Shown here piece after piece: positions 1-14,055 of a stretch of DNA of 64,000 nt (positions are counted from its first letter, which is position 1; each line of letters begins with the position of its first letter). The stretch is from positions 11,251,001-11,315,000 of the forward strand of contig NC_092563.1 in assembly GCF_037975245.1 (NCBI RefSeq), written 5' to 3'. This stretch comes from Apostichopus japonicus (taxonomy: Eukaryota > Echinodermata > Holothuroidea > Aspidochirotida > Stichopodidae). The notes below the pieces were generated by a model. It saw only the letters and a list, made by a program, of their open reading frames with translations. It was not told the origin of the DNA and searched no databases. The position numbers and the translations under genes are program-made.

Positions 1-229
1 TGGATGAGCGGTACCGATCGATCGAATGTGCGGTACCGATCAATCGAATATGCGGTACCGAACAATCGAATGTGCGGTACGGTTCAATCGAATGTGCGAT
101 ACCGATCAATAGAATGTTCGGTACCGATCAATCGAATGTTCGGTACCGATCAATCGAATATTCGGTACCGATATATCGAATGTTCGGCACCGAACAATCG
201 AATATGCGGTACCGATCAATCGAATGTGC

Positions 230-1340
230 GATACCGATCAATGGAAAGTGCGTTACCGATCAATCGAAAGTCGGTACCGATAAATCGAATGTGCGGCAAA
301 GATAAATGGAATGTGCGGTACCAATAGATACAATGTTGGGTACCGATAAACGAATGTGCGGTACCGATCGTTCGAATGTGAGGTACCTAACAATCGAATG
401 TGCCGTACCGAACAAACGAATGTGCGGTACCGATCAATCGAATGTGCGATACCGATAAAAATGAATATGCGGTACCGATCGATCGAATGTGCGGTACCGA
501 TCAATCGAATGTGCGGTACCGATAAATGGAATGTGCGGTATCGATTAATGAATTGTGCGATACCGAACAATCGGGTGTGCGGTACCGATCAATTGAATGT
601 GCGGTACTGAATAATCGAATGTGCGGTACCGAACAAACGAATGTGCGGTACCGATCAATTGAATATGAGATACCGAACAATGGAATGTGCGGTACCGATA
701 AAATTAATGTGCGGAACCGATCAATGGAATGTGCGGTACCGATCAATCGAATGTTCGGTACCGATAAATAGAATGTGCGGCACCGATAAATCGAATGTGC
801 GGTACCAATAAATAGAATGTTCGGTACCGATAAACGAATGTGCGGTACCGATCAATCGAATGTGCGGTACCGATAAATCGAAAGTGTGGTACTGATTAAT
901 CGAATGTGCGGTACCGATCAATCGAATGTTCGATCCCGATCAATAGAATGTTCGGTACCGATCAATCGAATGTGCCGTACCGAACAATCGAATGTGCGGT
1001 ACCGAACAATCGAATGTCCGGTACCGAAGAAAATTAATGTGCGGTACCGATCATTCGAATGTGCGATACCGAACAATAGAATCTCCGGTACCGATAAAAT
1101 GGATGAGATGTACCGATCGATCGAATATGCGGTACCGATCAATCGAATATGCGGTACCGAACAATCGAATGTGCGGTACCGATCAATCGAATGTGCGGTA
1201 CCGATCAATCGAATGTGCGGTACCGATCAATCGAATGTGCGGTACCGATCAATCGAATGTTCGGTACCGATAAATCGAATGTGCGGCACCAATAAATCGA
1301 ATGTGCGGTACCAATAAATAGAATGTTCGGTACCGATCAA
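230..1340 (+). repeat. Left copy of a block repeated 6.56 kb away
   Basis: The order of rare variants here (ATGGAAAGTGCGTTACC at 241, GGCAAAGATAAATGG at 296, the 21-bp monomer with GATAAACG at 345, GTATCGATTAATGAATTG at 538) is repeated at a distance of 6,564 bp, then at 6,653 bp from about 886 on, then 6,587 bp near 1,300. The shifts show insertion and loss of a few monomers between copies. Confidence 0.8.
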
Positions 1341-2282
1341 TCGAATGTGCGGTACCGATCAATCGAATGAGCGGTACCGATCAATCGAATGTGCGGTACC
1401 GATAAATCGAATGTGCGGTACCGATCAATCGAATTTGCGGTGAGGATCAATCGAATGTGCGATACCGATCAAGCGAATGTTCGATCCCGATCAATCGAAT
1501 GTGCGGTACCGATAAAATGAATGTGCGGTACCGATCAATCGAATGTGCGGTACCGATCAATCGAATGTGCGGTACCGAAAAATCGAATGTGCGGCACAAA
1601 TAAATCGAATGTTCGATACCGATTAATCGAATGTTTGGTACCGATCAATCGAATGTTCGGTACCGATCAATCGAATGTGCGGTACAGATCAATCGAATGT
1701 GCGGTACCGATAAATCGATTATGAGGTACCGAACAATCGAACGTGCGTTACCGATAAAATGAATGTGTGGTACCGATCAATCGCATGTGCGGTACCGATC
1801 AATCGAATGTTCGGTACCGATAAATCGAATGTGCCACACCGATAAATCGAATGTGCGGTACCGATCAATCGAATGTGCGGTACCGATCAATAGAATGTTC
1901 GATCCCGATCAATCGAATGTTCGGTACCGATCAATCGAATGTTCGGTACCGATCAATAGAATGTGCGGTACCGATCAATCGAATGTGCGGTACCGATCAA
2001 TCGAATGTGCGGTACCGATCAATCGAATGTGCGGTACCGATAAAATGAATGTGCGGTACCGATCAATCGAATGTGCGGTACCGATCAATCGAATGTTCGG
2101 TACCGATAAATCGAATGTGCGGCACCAATAAATCGAATGTGCGGTACCAATAAATAGAATGTTCGGTACCGATCAATCGAATGAGCGGTACCGATCAATC
2201 GAATGTGCGGTACCGATAAATCGAATGTGCGGTACCGATCAATCGAATTTGCGGTAAGGATCAATCGAATGTTCGATACCGA
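940..2282 (+). repeat. 1.34-kb HOR unit, copy 1
   Basis: The unit runs from the GTTCGATCCC monomers near 920 to the same context near 2,283. It matches the next unit at a distance of 1,343 bp up to about 1,380 and 1,321 bp after that; the difference is exactly one 22-bp monomer. It contains the interrupted A-tract GAAGAAAATTAATG near 1,027 and the GGTGAGGATC variant at 1,439. Confidence 0.8.
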
Positions 2283-3603
2283 TCAAGCGAATGTTCGATC
2301 CCGATCAATCGAATGTGCGGTACCGATAAAATGAATGTGCGGTACCGAACAATCGAATGTCCGGTACCGAAGAAAATTAATGTGCGGTACCGATCAATCG
2401 AATGTGCGATACCGAACAATAGAATCTCCGGTACCGATAAAATGGATGAGATGTACCGATCGATCGAATATGCGGTACCGATCAATCGAATATGCGGTAC
2501 CGAACAATCGAATGTGCGGTACCGATCAATCGAATGTGCGGTACCGATCAATCGAATGTGCGGTACCTATCAATCGAATGTGCGGTACCGATCAATCGAA
2601 TGTTCGGTACCGATAAATCGAATGTGCGGCACCAATAAATCGAATGTGCGGTACCAATAAATAGAATGTTCGGTACCGATAAATCGAATGTGCGGTACCG
2701 ATCAATCGAATGAGCGGTACCGATAAATCGAATGTGCGGTACCGATCAATCGAATTTGCGGTGAGGATCAATCGAATGTGCGATACCGATCAAGCGAATG
2801 TTCGATCCCGATCAATCGAATGTGCGGTACCGATAAAATGAATGTGCGGTACCGATCAATCGAATGTGCGGTACCGATCAATCGAATGTGCGGTACCGAT
2901 AAATCGAATGTGCGGCACAAATAAATCGAATGTTCGATACCGATTAATAGAATGTTTGGTACCGATCAATCGAATGTTCGGTACCGATCAATCGAATGTG
3001 CGGTACAGATCAATCGAATGTGCGGTACCGATAAATCGATTATGAGGTACCGAACAATCGAACGTGCGTTACCGATAAAATGAATGTGTGGTACCGATCA
3101 ATCGCATGTGCGGTACCGATCAATCGAATGTTCGGTACCGATAAATCGAATGTGCCACACCGATAAATCGAATGTGCGGTACCGATCAATCGAATGTGCG
3201 GTACCGATCAATAGAATGTTCGATCCCGATCAATCGAATGTTCGGTACCGATCAATCGAATGTTCGGTACCGATCAATAGAATGTGCGGTACCGATCAAT
3301 CGAATGTGCGGTACCGATCAATCGAATGTGCGGTACCGATCAATCGAATGTGCGGTACCGATAAAATGAATGTGCGGTACCGATCAATCGAATGTGCGGT
3401 ACCGATCAATCGAATGTTCGGTACCGATAAATCGAATGTGCGGCACCAATAAATCGAATGTGCGGTACCAATAAATAGAATGTTCGGTACCGATCAATCG
3501 AATGAGCGGTACCGATCAATCGAATGTGCGGTACCGATAAATCGAATGTGCGGTACCGATCAATCGAATTTGCGGTAAGGATCAATCGAATGTGCGATAC
3601 CGA
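2283..3603 (+). repeat. 1.32-kb HOR unit, copy 2
   Basis: It is one monomer shorter than copy 1 near 2,700 and otherwise nearly identical in variant order. After about 3,660 the register changes to the 1,643-bp unit, so this copy overlaps the start of that array. Confidence 0.8.
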
Positions 3604-4383
3604 TCAAGCGAATGTTCGATCCCGATCAATCGAATGTGCGGTACCGATAAAATGAATGTGCGGTACCGATCAATCGAATGTGCGGTACCGATCAATCGAA
3701 TGTGCGGTACCGATAAATCGAATGTGCGGAACAAATAAATCGAATGTTCGATACCGATTAATCGAATGTTCGGTACCGATCAATCGAATGTTCGGTACCG
3801 ATCAATCGAATGTGCGGTACAGATCAATCGAATGTGCGGTACCGATCAATCGATTATGAGGTACCGAACAATCGAATGTGCGTTACCGATCATTCGAATG
3901 TGCGGTACCGATCAATCGAATGTGCGGTACCGATCAATCGAATGTTCGGTACCGATAAATCGAATGTGCGGCACCGATAAATCGAATGTGCGGTACCGAT
4001 CAATCGAATGTTCGATCCCGATCAATCGAATGTTCAGTACGGATCATACGAATGACCGGTACCGATCAATCGAATGTGCGGTACCGATCATTCGAATGTG
4101 CGGTACCGATCAATTGAATGTGAGGAACCGAAAAATTGAATGTGCGGTACCGATCAAATTATTGTGCGGAACCGATCAATGGAATGTGCGGTACCAATAA
4201 ATAAAAAGTGTGGTACTGATTAATCGAATGTGCGGTACCGATCAATCGAATAGGCGGTTTCGATTAATCGAATGTTCGATCCCGATCAATAGAATGTTCG
4301 GTACCGATCAATCGGTACCGAACAATCGAATGTGCGGTACCGAACAATCGAATGTCCGGTACCGAAGAAAATTAATGTGCGGT
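2741..4383 (+). repeat. 1,643-bp HOR unit, copy 1
   Basis: The unit runs from the GCGGTGAGGATC context to the same context 1,643 bp later. It differs from copy 2 at three bases that I could find: G at 2,800 (C at 4,443), A at 2,949 (C at 4,592) and A at 3,919 (C at 5,562). Its last part holds a 14-bp truncated monomer at 4,300-4,313 and the interrupted A-tract near 4,365. Confidence 0.88.
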
Positions 4384-6026
4384 ACCGATCAATCGAATTT
4401 GCGGTGAGGATCAATCGAATGTGCGATACCGATCAAGCGAATCTTCGATCCCGATCAATCGAATGTGCGGTACCGATAAAATGAATGTGCGGTACCGATC
4501 AATCGAATGTGCGGTACCGATCAATCGAATGTGCGGTACCGATAAATCGAATGTGCGGCACAAATAAATCGAATGTTCGATACCGATTAATCGAATGTTT
4601 GGTACCGATCAATCGAATGTTCGGTACCGATCAATCGAATGTGCGGTACAGATCAATCGAATGTGCGGTACCGATAAATCGATTATGAGGTACCGAACAA
4701 TCGAACGTGCGTTACCGATAAAATGAATGTGTGGTACCGATCAATCGCATGTGCGGTACCGATCAATCGAATGTTCGGTACCGATAAATCGAATGTGCCA
4801 CACCGATAAATCGAATGTGCGGTACCGATCAATCGAATGTGCGGTACCGATCAATAGAATGTTCGATCCCGATCAATCGAATGTTCGGTACCGATCAATC
4901 GAATGTTCGGTACCGATCAATAGAATGTGCGGTACCGATCAATCGAATGTGCGGTACCGATCAATCGAATGTGCGGTACCGATCAATCGAATGTGCGGTA
5001 CCGATAAAATGAATGTGCGGTACCGATCAATCGAATGTGCGGTACCGATCAATCGAATGTTCGGTACCGATAAATCGAATGTGCGGCACCAATAAATCGA
5101 ATGTGCGGTACCAATAAATAGAATGTTCGGTACCGATCAATCGAATGAGCGGTACCGATCAATCGAATGTGCGGTACCGATAAATCGAATGTGCGGTACC
5201 GATCAATCGAATTTGCGGTAAGGATCAATCGAATGTGCGATACCGATCAAGCGAATGTTCGATCCCGATCAATCGAATGTGCGGTACCGATAAAATGAAT
5301 GTGCGGTACCGATCAATCGAATGTGCGGTACCGATCAATCGAATGTGCGGTACCGATAAATCGAATGTGCGGAACAAATAAATCGAATGTTCGATACCGA
5401 TTAATCGAATGTTCGGTACCGATCAATCGAATGTTCGGTACCGATCAATCGAATGTGCGGTACAGATCAATCGAATGTGCGGTACCGATCAATCGATTAT
5501 GAGGTACCGAACAATCGAATGTGCGTTACCGATCATTCGAATGTGCGGTACCGATCAATCGCATGTGCGGTACCGATCAATCGAATGTTCGGTACCGATA
5601 AATCGAATGTGCGGCACCGATAAATCGAATGTGCGGTACCGATCAATCGAATGTTCGATCCCGATCAATCGAATGTTCAGTACGGATCATACGAATGACC
5701 GGTACCGATCAATCGAATGTGCGGTACCGATCATTCGAATGTGCGGTACCGATCAATTGAATGTGAGGAACCGAAAAATTGAATGTGCGGTACCGATCAA
5801 ATTATTGTGCGGAACCGATCAATGGAATGTGCGGTACCAATAAATAAAAAGTGTGGTACTGATTAATCGAATGTGCGGTACCGATCAATCGAATAGGCGG
5901 TTTCGATTAATCGAATGTTCGATCCCGATCAATAGAATGTTCGGTACCGATCAATCGGTACCGAACAATCGAATGTGCGGTACCGAACAATCGAATGTCC
6001 GGTACCGAAGAAAATTAATGTGCGGT
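4384..6026 (+). repeat. 1,643-bp HOR unit, copy 2
   Basis: This is a second full copy with the same truncated monomer at 5,943-5,956. I saw no difference from copy 3 over the shared part, including the derived C at 4,443 and 6,086. Copies 2 and 3 are therefore closer to each other than to copy 1. Confidence 0.88.
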
Positions 6027-6775
6027 ACCGATCAATCGAATTTGCGGTGAGGATCAATCGAATGTGCGATACCGATCAAGCGAATCTTCGATCCCGATCA
6101 ATCGAATGTGCGGTACCGATAAAATGAATGTGCGGTACCGATCAATCGAATGTGCGGTACCGATCAATCGAATGTGCGGTACCGATAAATCGAATGTGCG
6201 GCACAAATAAATCGAATGTTCGATACCGATTAATCGAATGTTTGGTACCGATCAATCGAATGTTCGGTACCGATCAATCGAATGTGCGGTACAGATCAAT
6301 CGAATGTGCGGTACCGATAAATCGATTATGAGGTACCGAACAATCGAACGTGCGTTACCGATAAAATGAATGTGTGGTACCGATCAATCGCATGTGCGGT
6401 ACCGATCAATCGAATGTTCGGTACCGATAAATCGAATGTGCCACACCGATAAATCGAATGTGCGGTACCGATCAATCGAATGTGCGGTACCGATCAATAG
6501 AATGTTCGATCCCGATCAATCGAATGTTCGGTACCGATCAATCGAATGTTCGGTACCGATCAATAGAATGTGCGGTACCGATCAATCGAATGTGCGGTAC
6601 CGATCAATCGAATGTGCGGTACCGATCAATCGAATGTGCGGTACCGATAAAATGAATGTGCGGTACCGATCAATCGAATGTGCGGTACCGATCAATCGAA
6701 TGTTCGGTACCGATAAATCGAATGTGCGGCACCAATAAATCGAATGTGCGGTACCAATAAATAGAATGTTCGGTA
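6027..6775 (+). repeat. 1,643-bp HOR unit, partial copy 3
   Basis: This copy follows copy 2 for about 750 bp and then switches near 6,775 to the block seen at 230. The switch falls inside ordinary consensus monomers with no extra bases at the join. Confidence 0.85.
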
Positions 6776-6794
6776 CCGATCAATCGAATGTGCG

Positions 6795-7935
6795 GTACCG
6801 ATCAATGGAAAGTGCGTTACCGATCAATCGAAAGTCGGTACCGATAAATCGAATGTGCGGCAAAGATAAATGGAATGTGCGGTACCAATAGATACAATGT
6901 TGGGTACCGATAAACGAATGTGCGGTACCGATCGTTCGAATGTGAGGTACCTAACAATCGAATGTGCCGTACCGAACAAACGAATGTGCGGTACCGATCA
7001 ATCGAATGTGCGATACCGATAAAAATGAATATGCGGTACCGATCGATCGAATGTGCGGTACCGATCAATCGAATGTGCGGTACCGATAAATGGAATGTGC
7101 GGTATCGATTAATGAATTGTGCGATACCGAACAATCGGGTGTGCGGTACCGATCAATTGAATGTGCGGTACTGAATAATCGAATGTGCGCTACCGAACAA
7201 ACGAATGTGCGGTACCGATCAATTGAATATGAGATACCGAACAATCGAATGTGCGGTACCGATAAAATTAATGTGCGGAACCGATCAATGGAATGTGCGG
7301 TACCGATCAATCGAATGTGCGGTACCAATAAATAGAATGTTCGGTACCGATAAACGAATGTGCGGTACCGATCAATCGAATGTGCAGTACCGATCAATCG
7401 AATGTGCGGTACCGATAAATCGAAAGTGTGGTACTGATTAATCGAATGTGCGGTACCGATCAATCGAATGTGCGATACCGATAAAAATGAATATGCGGTA
7501 CCGATCGATCGAATGTGCGGTACCGATAAATCGAAAGTGTGGTACTGATTAATCGAATGTGCGGTACCGATCAATCGAATGTTCGATCCCGATCAATAGA
7601 ATGTTCGGTACCGATCAATCGAATGTGCCGTACCGAACAATCGAATGTGCGGTACCGAACAATCGAATGTCCGGTACCGAAGAAAGTTAATGTGCGGTAC
7701 CGATCAATCGAATGTGCGATACCGAACAAAAGAATCTCCGGTACCGATAAAATGGATGAGCTGTACCGATCGATCGAATATGCGGTACCGATCAATCGAA
7801 TATGCGGTACCGAACAATCGAATGTGCGGTACCGATCAATCGAATGTGCGGTACCGATCAATCGAATGTTCGGTACCGATAAATCGAATGTGCGGCACCA
7901 ATAAATCGAATGTGCGGTACCAATAAATAGAATGT
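6795..7935 (+). repeat. Right copy of the 6.56-kb-spaced block
   Basis: It matches 230-1,340 in variant order. About 89 bp are gained overall near 7,330-7,530, including a repeat of the GATAAAAATGAATATG and GATCGATCG monomers, and about three monomers are lost near 7,850. Together with the left copy it marks a repeat of about 6.56 kb, close to the periods seen in domains 3 and 5. Confidence 0.8.
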
Positions 7936-7971
7936 TCGGTACCGATCAATCGAATGTGCGGTACCGATCAA

Positions 7972-8153
7972 TCGAATGTGCCGTACCGAACTCTCGGATG
8001 TGCAGTACCGATCAATCGAATGTGCGGTACCGGTAAAATGAATGTGCGGTACCGATCGATCGAATGTAAGGTACCGATCAATCGAATGTTCGGTACCGAT
8101 CAATCGAATGTGCGGTACCGATAAATCGAATGTGCGGTACCGATCAATCGAAT
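7972..8153 (+). repeat. 182-bp block shared with domains 5 and 6
   Basis: These 182 bases are identical to 44,169-44,350. They hold a distinctive run of variants: GAACTCTCGG, GTGCAGTACC, GGTAAAATG, GATCGATCG followed by GTAAGG, and GATAAATCG. Mismatches at 7,968, 7,971 and 8,154 bound the identity. The block is otherwise a hallmark of 44-64 kb. Confidence 0.85.
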
Positions 8154-8800
8154 TTGCGGTAAGGATCAATCGAATGTGCGATACCGATCAAGCGAATGTT
8201 CGATCCCGATCAATCGAATGTGCGGTACCGATAAAATGAATGTGCGGTACCGATCAATCGAATGTGCGGTACCGATCAATCGAATGTGCGGTACCGATAA
8301 ATCGAATGTGCGGCACAAATAAATCGAATGTTCGATACCGATTAATCGAATGTTCGGTACCGATCAATCGAATGTTCGGTACCAATCAATCGAATGTGCG
8401 GTACAGATCAATCGAATGTGCGGTACCGATCAATCGATTATGAGGTACCGAACAATCGAATGTGCGGTACCGATCAATCGAATGTGCGGTACCGATCAAT
8501 CGAATGTTCGGTACCGATAAAACGAATGTGCGGCACCGATAAATCGAATGTGCGGTACCGATCAATCGAATGTTCGATCCCGATCAATCGAATGTTCAGT
8601 ACGGATCATACGAATGACCGGTACCGATCAATCGAATGTGCGGTACCGATCATTCGAATGTGCGGTACCGATCAATTGAAAGTGAGGAACCGAAAAATTG
8701 AATGTGCGGTACCGATCAAATTATTGTGCGGAACCGATCAATGGAATGTGCGGTACCAATAAATAGAATGTTCGGTACCGATAAACGAATGTGCGGTACC
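8100..8800 (+). repeat. 0.7-kb segment repeated 2,322 bp to the right
   Basis: It carries GCGGTAAGGATC, GATCAAGCG, GGCACAAATAAATCG and CAGTACGGATCATACG in the same order as 10,420-11,120. The offset is 2,322 bp at first and 2,344 bp at the end, a one-monomer difference. Confidence 0.75.
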
Positions 8801-9139
8801 GATCAATCGAATGTGCAGTACCGATCAATCGAATGTGCGGTACCGATAAATCAAAAGTGTGGTACTGATTAATCGAATGTGCGGTACCGATCAATCGAAT
8901 AGGCCGTTTCGATCAATCGAATGTGCGGTACCGATAAATGGAATGTGCGGTACCGATTAATGAATTGTGTGATAACGAACAATCGGGTGTGCGGTACCGA
9001 TCAATTGAATGTGCGGTACTGAATAATCGAATGTGCCGTACCGAACAAACGAATGTGCGGTACCGATCAATTGAATATGAGATACCGAACAATCGAATGT
9101 GCGGTACCGATAAAATTAATGTGCGGAACCGATCAATGG

Positions 9140-9480
9140 AATGTGCGGTACCGATCAATCGAATGTTCGGTACCGATCAATCGAAAGTGCGATACCGATC
9201 AATAGAATGTTCGGTACCGATCAATTGAATGTTCGGTACCGATCAATCGAATTTTCGGTACCGATATATCGAATGTGCGGCACCGAACAATCGAATATGC
9301 GGTACCGATCAATCGAATGTGCGGTACCGATCAATGGAAAGTGCCTTACCGATCAAACGAAAGTCGGTACCGATAAATCGAATGTGCGGCAAAGATAAAT
9401 CGAATGTGCGGTACCAATAGATAGAATGTTGGGTACCGATAAACGAATGTGCGGTACCGATCGTACGAATGTGACGTATC
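9140..9480 (+). repeat. Copy of the window's first 390 bp
   Basis: It repeats the variant order of about 47-390 at a distance of 9,093 bp, including the ATATATCG monomer, the shortened GAAAGTCGG monomer and GGCAAAGATAAA. Several bases differ, so this duplication is older than the 1,643-bp one. Confidence 0.7.
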
Positions 9481-10935
9481 TAACAATCGAATGTCCGGTA
9501 CCGAAAAAATGAATGTGCGGTACCGATCAATCGAAAGTGCGATACCGAAAAATCAAATCTCCGGTACCGATAAAATGGATGTGCGGTACCGATCGATCGA
9601 ATGTGCGGTACCGATCAATCGAATGTGCGGTACCGAACAATCGAATGTGCGGTACCGATAAATCGAATGTGCGATACCGAACAATCGAATGTGCGATACC
9701 GAATGTGCGGTACAGATCAATCGAATGTGAGGTACCGAACAATCGAATGTGCGGTACCGATAAAACGAATGTGCGGAACCGATCAATGGAATGTGTGGTT
9801 CCGATCAATCGAAATGTGCGGTACTGATCAATCGAATGTTCGACCCCGATCAATTGAATGTTCGGTACCGATCAATCGAATATTCGGTACAGATAAATAG
9901 AATGTGTGGTACCGATAAATCGAATGCACGGTACCGATAAATCGAATGTGCGGTACCGATAAATGGAATGTGCGATACCGAACAATCGAATTGGCAGCAC
10001 TGATAAATCGAATGTGCGGTACCGATCAATCGAATTTGCGGTACCGATCAATCGAATGTGCGGTACCGATCAATAGAATGTTCGATCCCGATCAATCGAA
10101 TGTTCGGTACCGATCAATCGAATGTTCGGTACCGATCAATAGAATGTGCGGTACCGATCAATCGAATGTGCGGTACCGATCAATCGAATGTGCGGTACCG
10201 ATCAATCGAATGTTCGGTACCGATAAATCGAATGTGCGGTACCGATAAAATGAATGTGCGGTACCGATCAATCGAATGTGCGGTACCGATCAATCGAATG
10301 TTCGGTACCGATCAATCGAATGTGCGGCACCAATAAATCGAATGTGCGGTACCAATAAATAGAATGTTCGGTACCGATCAATCGAATGTGCGGTACCGAT
10401 CAATCGAATGAGCGGTACCGATCAATCGAATGTGCGGTACCGATAAATCGAATGTGCGGTACCGATCAATCGAATTTGCGGTAAGGATCAATCGAATGTG
10501 CGATACCGATCAAGCGAATGTTCGATCCCGATCAATCGAATGTGCGGTACCGATAAAATGAATGTGCGGTACCGATCAATCGAATGTGCGGTACCGATCA
10601 ATCGAATGTGCGGTACCGATAAATCGAATGTGCGGCACAAATAAATCGAATGTTCGATACCGATTAATCGAATGTTCGGTACCGATCAATCGAATGTTCG
10701 GTACCAATCAATCGAATGTGCGGTACAGATCAATCGAATGTGCGGTACCGATTAATCGATTATGAGGTACCGAACAATCGAATGTGCGTTACCGATCATT
10801 CGAATGTGCGGTACCGATCAATCGCATGTGCGGTACCGATCAATCGAATGTTCGGTACCGATAAATCGAATGTGCGGCACCGATAAATCGAATGTGCGGT
10901 ACCGATCAATCGAATGTTCGATCCCGATCAATCGA

Positions 10936-13900
10936 ATGTTCAGTACGGATCATACGAATGACCGGTACCGATCAATCGAATGTGCGGTACCGATCATTCG
11001 AATGTGCGGTACCGATCAATTGAATGTGAGGAACCGAAAAATTGAATGTGCGGTACCGATCAAATTATTGTGCGGAACCGATCAATGGAATGTTCGCTAC
11101 CAATAAATAAAAAGTGTGGCACTGATTAATCGAATGTGCGGTACCGATCGATCGAATAGGCGGTTTCGATCAATCGAATGTGCGGTACCGATAAATGGAA
11201 TGTGCGGTACCGATTAATGAATTGTGCGATACCGAACAATCGGGTGTGCGGTACCGATCAATTGAATGTGCGGTACTGAATAATCGAATGTGCCGTACCG
11301 AACAAACGAATGTGCGGTACCGATCAATCGAATATGAGGTACCGAACAATCGAATGTGCGTTACCGATATAATGAATGTGCGGTACCGATCAATCGCATG
11401 TGCGGTACCGTTCAATCGAATGTTCGGTACCGATAAATCGAATGTGCGGCACCGATCAATCGAATGTGCGGTACCGATCAATCGAATGTGCGGTACTGAT
11501 CAATCGAATGTTCGATCCCGATCAATCGAATGTTCGGTACGGATCAAACGAATGACCGGTACCGATCAATCGAATGTGCGGTACCGATCATTCGAATGTG
11601 CGGTACCGATCAATTGAATGTGAGGAACCGAAAAATTGAATGTGCGGTACCGATAAAATTAATGTGCGGAACCGATCAATGGAATGTGCGGTACCGATCA
11701 ATCGAATGTGCGGTACCGATAAATCGAATGTGCGATACCGATCAATCGAATGTGCGGTACCGATCAATCGAATGTGCGATACCGAACAATCGAATGTGCG
11801 GCACCGACAAATCGAATGTTCGGTACCAATATATCGAATGTTCGGTACCGATAAACGAATGTGCGGCACCGATCGATCGAATGTTCGGTACCGATAAACG
11901 AATGTGCGGTACCGATCAATCGAAAGTGCGGTACCGATAAATCGAATGTTCGGTACCGATAAACGAATGTGCGGTACCGATCGATCGAATGTTCGGTACC
12001 GATCAATCGAATGTTCGGTATGGATCAATCGAATGTGCGGTAACGATAAATCGAATGTGCGGTACCGATCAATCTAATGTGCGGTACCGATCAATCGAAT
12101 GTGCGGTACCGATCAATCGAATGTGCGGTACCGATCAATCGAATGTGCGGTATTGATCAATCGAATTTTCGGTACCGATCAATCTAATGTGCGGTCCCGA
12201 TCAATCAAATGTGCGGAAACAATCAATCGAATATGCAGTACCGATCAATCGAATGTGCGGTACCGAACAATCGAATGTGCGGTACCGAACAATCGAATGT
12301 CCGGTACCTCAAAAAAATGAATGTGCGGTACCGATCAATCGAATGTGCGATACCGAAAAATCGAATCTCCGGTACCGATTAAATGGATGGGCGGTACCGA
12401 TCGATCAAATGTGCGGTACCGATCAATCGAATGTGCGGTACCGATCAATCGAATGTGCGATACCGATAAATCGAATGTTCGTTACCGGTCAATCGAATGT
12501 GCGGTACCGATCAATCGAATGTTCGGTACCGAACAATCGAATGTGCCGTTCCGAAATATCGGATGTGCGGCACCGATCAATCGAATGTGCGATACCGAAC
12601 AATCGAATGTGCGGTACCGATCAATCGAAAGTGCGGTACCGATAAATCGAATGTTCGGTACCAATATATGGAATGTTTGGTACGGATCAATCGAATGTGC
12701 GGTAACGATAAATCGAATGTCCGGTACCGATCAATCTAATGTGCGGTACCGATCAATCGAATGTGCGGAACCGATAAATCGAATGTGCGGTATCGATCGA
12801 TCGAATGTGCGGTACCGATCAATCGAAAGTTCGGTAACGATAAACGAATGTGCGGTACCGATCGATCGAATGTTCGGTACCGATAAACGAATGTGCGGTA
12901 CCGATCGATCGAATGTGAGGTACCGATGAATCGAATGAGTGGTACTAATCAATCGAATGTGCTATACCGATCAATCGAATGTTCGATCACGATCAATCGA
13001 ATGTTCGGTACCGATCATTCGAATGTTCGGTACCGATCAGTCGAATGTTCGGTACGGATCAATCGAATGTGCGGTACCGATAAATCGAATGTGCGGTACC
13101 GATCAATCTAATGTGCGGTCCCGAACAATCGAATGTGCCGTACCGAACAATCGAATGTGCGGTACCGAACAATCGAATGTGCCGTTCCGAAATATCGGAT
13201 GTGCGGTACCGATCAATCGAATGTGCGATACCGAACAATCGAATGTGCGGTATCGATAAATCGAATGTGTGGTACCGATCGATCGATTGTGTGGTACCGA
13301 TCAATCGAATGTGCGGTACCGATCAATCGAATGTGCCGTACCGAACAATCGAATGTGCGGTACCGAACAATCGAATGTCCGGTACCTCAAAAAAATTAAT
13401 GTGCGGTACCGATCAATCGAATGTGCGATACCGAAAAATCGAATCTCCGGTACCGATAAAATGGATGTGCGGTACCGATCGATCAAATGTGCGGTACCGA
13501 TCAATCGAATGTGCGGTACCGATCAATCGAATGTGCGATACCGATAAATCGAATGTTCGTTACCGGTAAATCGAATGTGCGGTACCGATCAATCGAATGT
13601 TCGGTACCGAACAATGGAATGTGCCGTACCGAAATATCGGATGTGCGGCACCGATCAATCGAATGTGCGATACCGAACAATCGAACGTGCGGTACAGATC
13701 AATCGAATGTGCGGTACCGATCGATCGAATGTGCGGTACCGATCAATCGAATGTGCGGTACCGATCAATCGAATGTGCGGTACCGATCAATCGAAAGTGC
13801 GATACCGAACAATCGAATGTGCGGCACCGACAAATCGAATGTGCGGTATCGATCGATCGAATGTGCTGTACCGATCAATCGAAAGTGCGGTACCGATAAA

Positions 13901-14055
13901 TCGAATGTTCGGTACCAATATATCGAATGTTCGGTACCGATAAACAAATGTGCGGTACCGATCGATCGAATGTTCGGTACCGATAAACGAATGTGCGGTA
14001 CCGATCGATCGAAAATGCGGTACCGATCAATCGAATGTTCGATCACGATCAATCG
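10936..14055 (+). repeat. 3.12-kb HOR unit, copy 1 (domain 2)
   Basis: The unit starts in the rare monomer pair CAGTACGGATCATACG and GACCGGTACC at 10,941 and ends just before the same pair at 14,062. The spacing is 3,121 bp until a 2-bp loss in copy 2, then 3,119 bp. It contains an internal 1,078-bp repeat (49 monomers exactly) linking about 12,230-12,620 with 13,310-13,690, and two A-tract cassettes of the form CCTC-A7 at 12,311 and 13,389. Confidence 0.87.
12290..12400 (+). repeat. A-tract cassette, CCTC-A7 class
   Basis: The block reads GTCCGGTACCTC, A7, TGAATG, a consensus monomer, GCGATACCGAAAAATCG, CTCCGGTACCGATTAAATGG and GATCGATC. This class with CCTC occurs at 12,311, 13,389, 15,430 and 16,508 and nowhere else that I saw, so it marks domain 2. 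Confidence 0.85.

Larger units (their letters stand above)
1..10935 (+). repeat. Satellite domain 1
   Basis: This domain holds tandem HORs of 1.32-1.34 kb and 1,643 bp, framed by two copies of a variant-rich block at 230-1,340 and 6,795-7,935. Typical local variants are GCGGTGAGGATC or GCGGTAAGGATC, GATCAAGCGAATGTTCGATC, GCACCAATAAATCG and the interrupted A-tract GAAGAAAATTAATG. The right limit is set where the 3.12-kb unit of domain 2 begins; the same variants continue into the start of that unit, so the boundary is one of repeat structure, not of sequence type. Confidence 0.75.

Noticed and set aside
1-1340. Unique flanking sequence at the left edge
   Set aside because: The first kilobase looks more irregular, but all of it can be read as 21-23-bp monomers and it recurs at 6,795-7,935 and 9,140-9,480.
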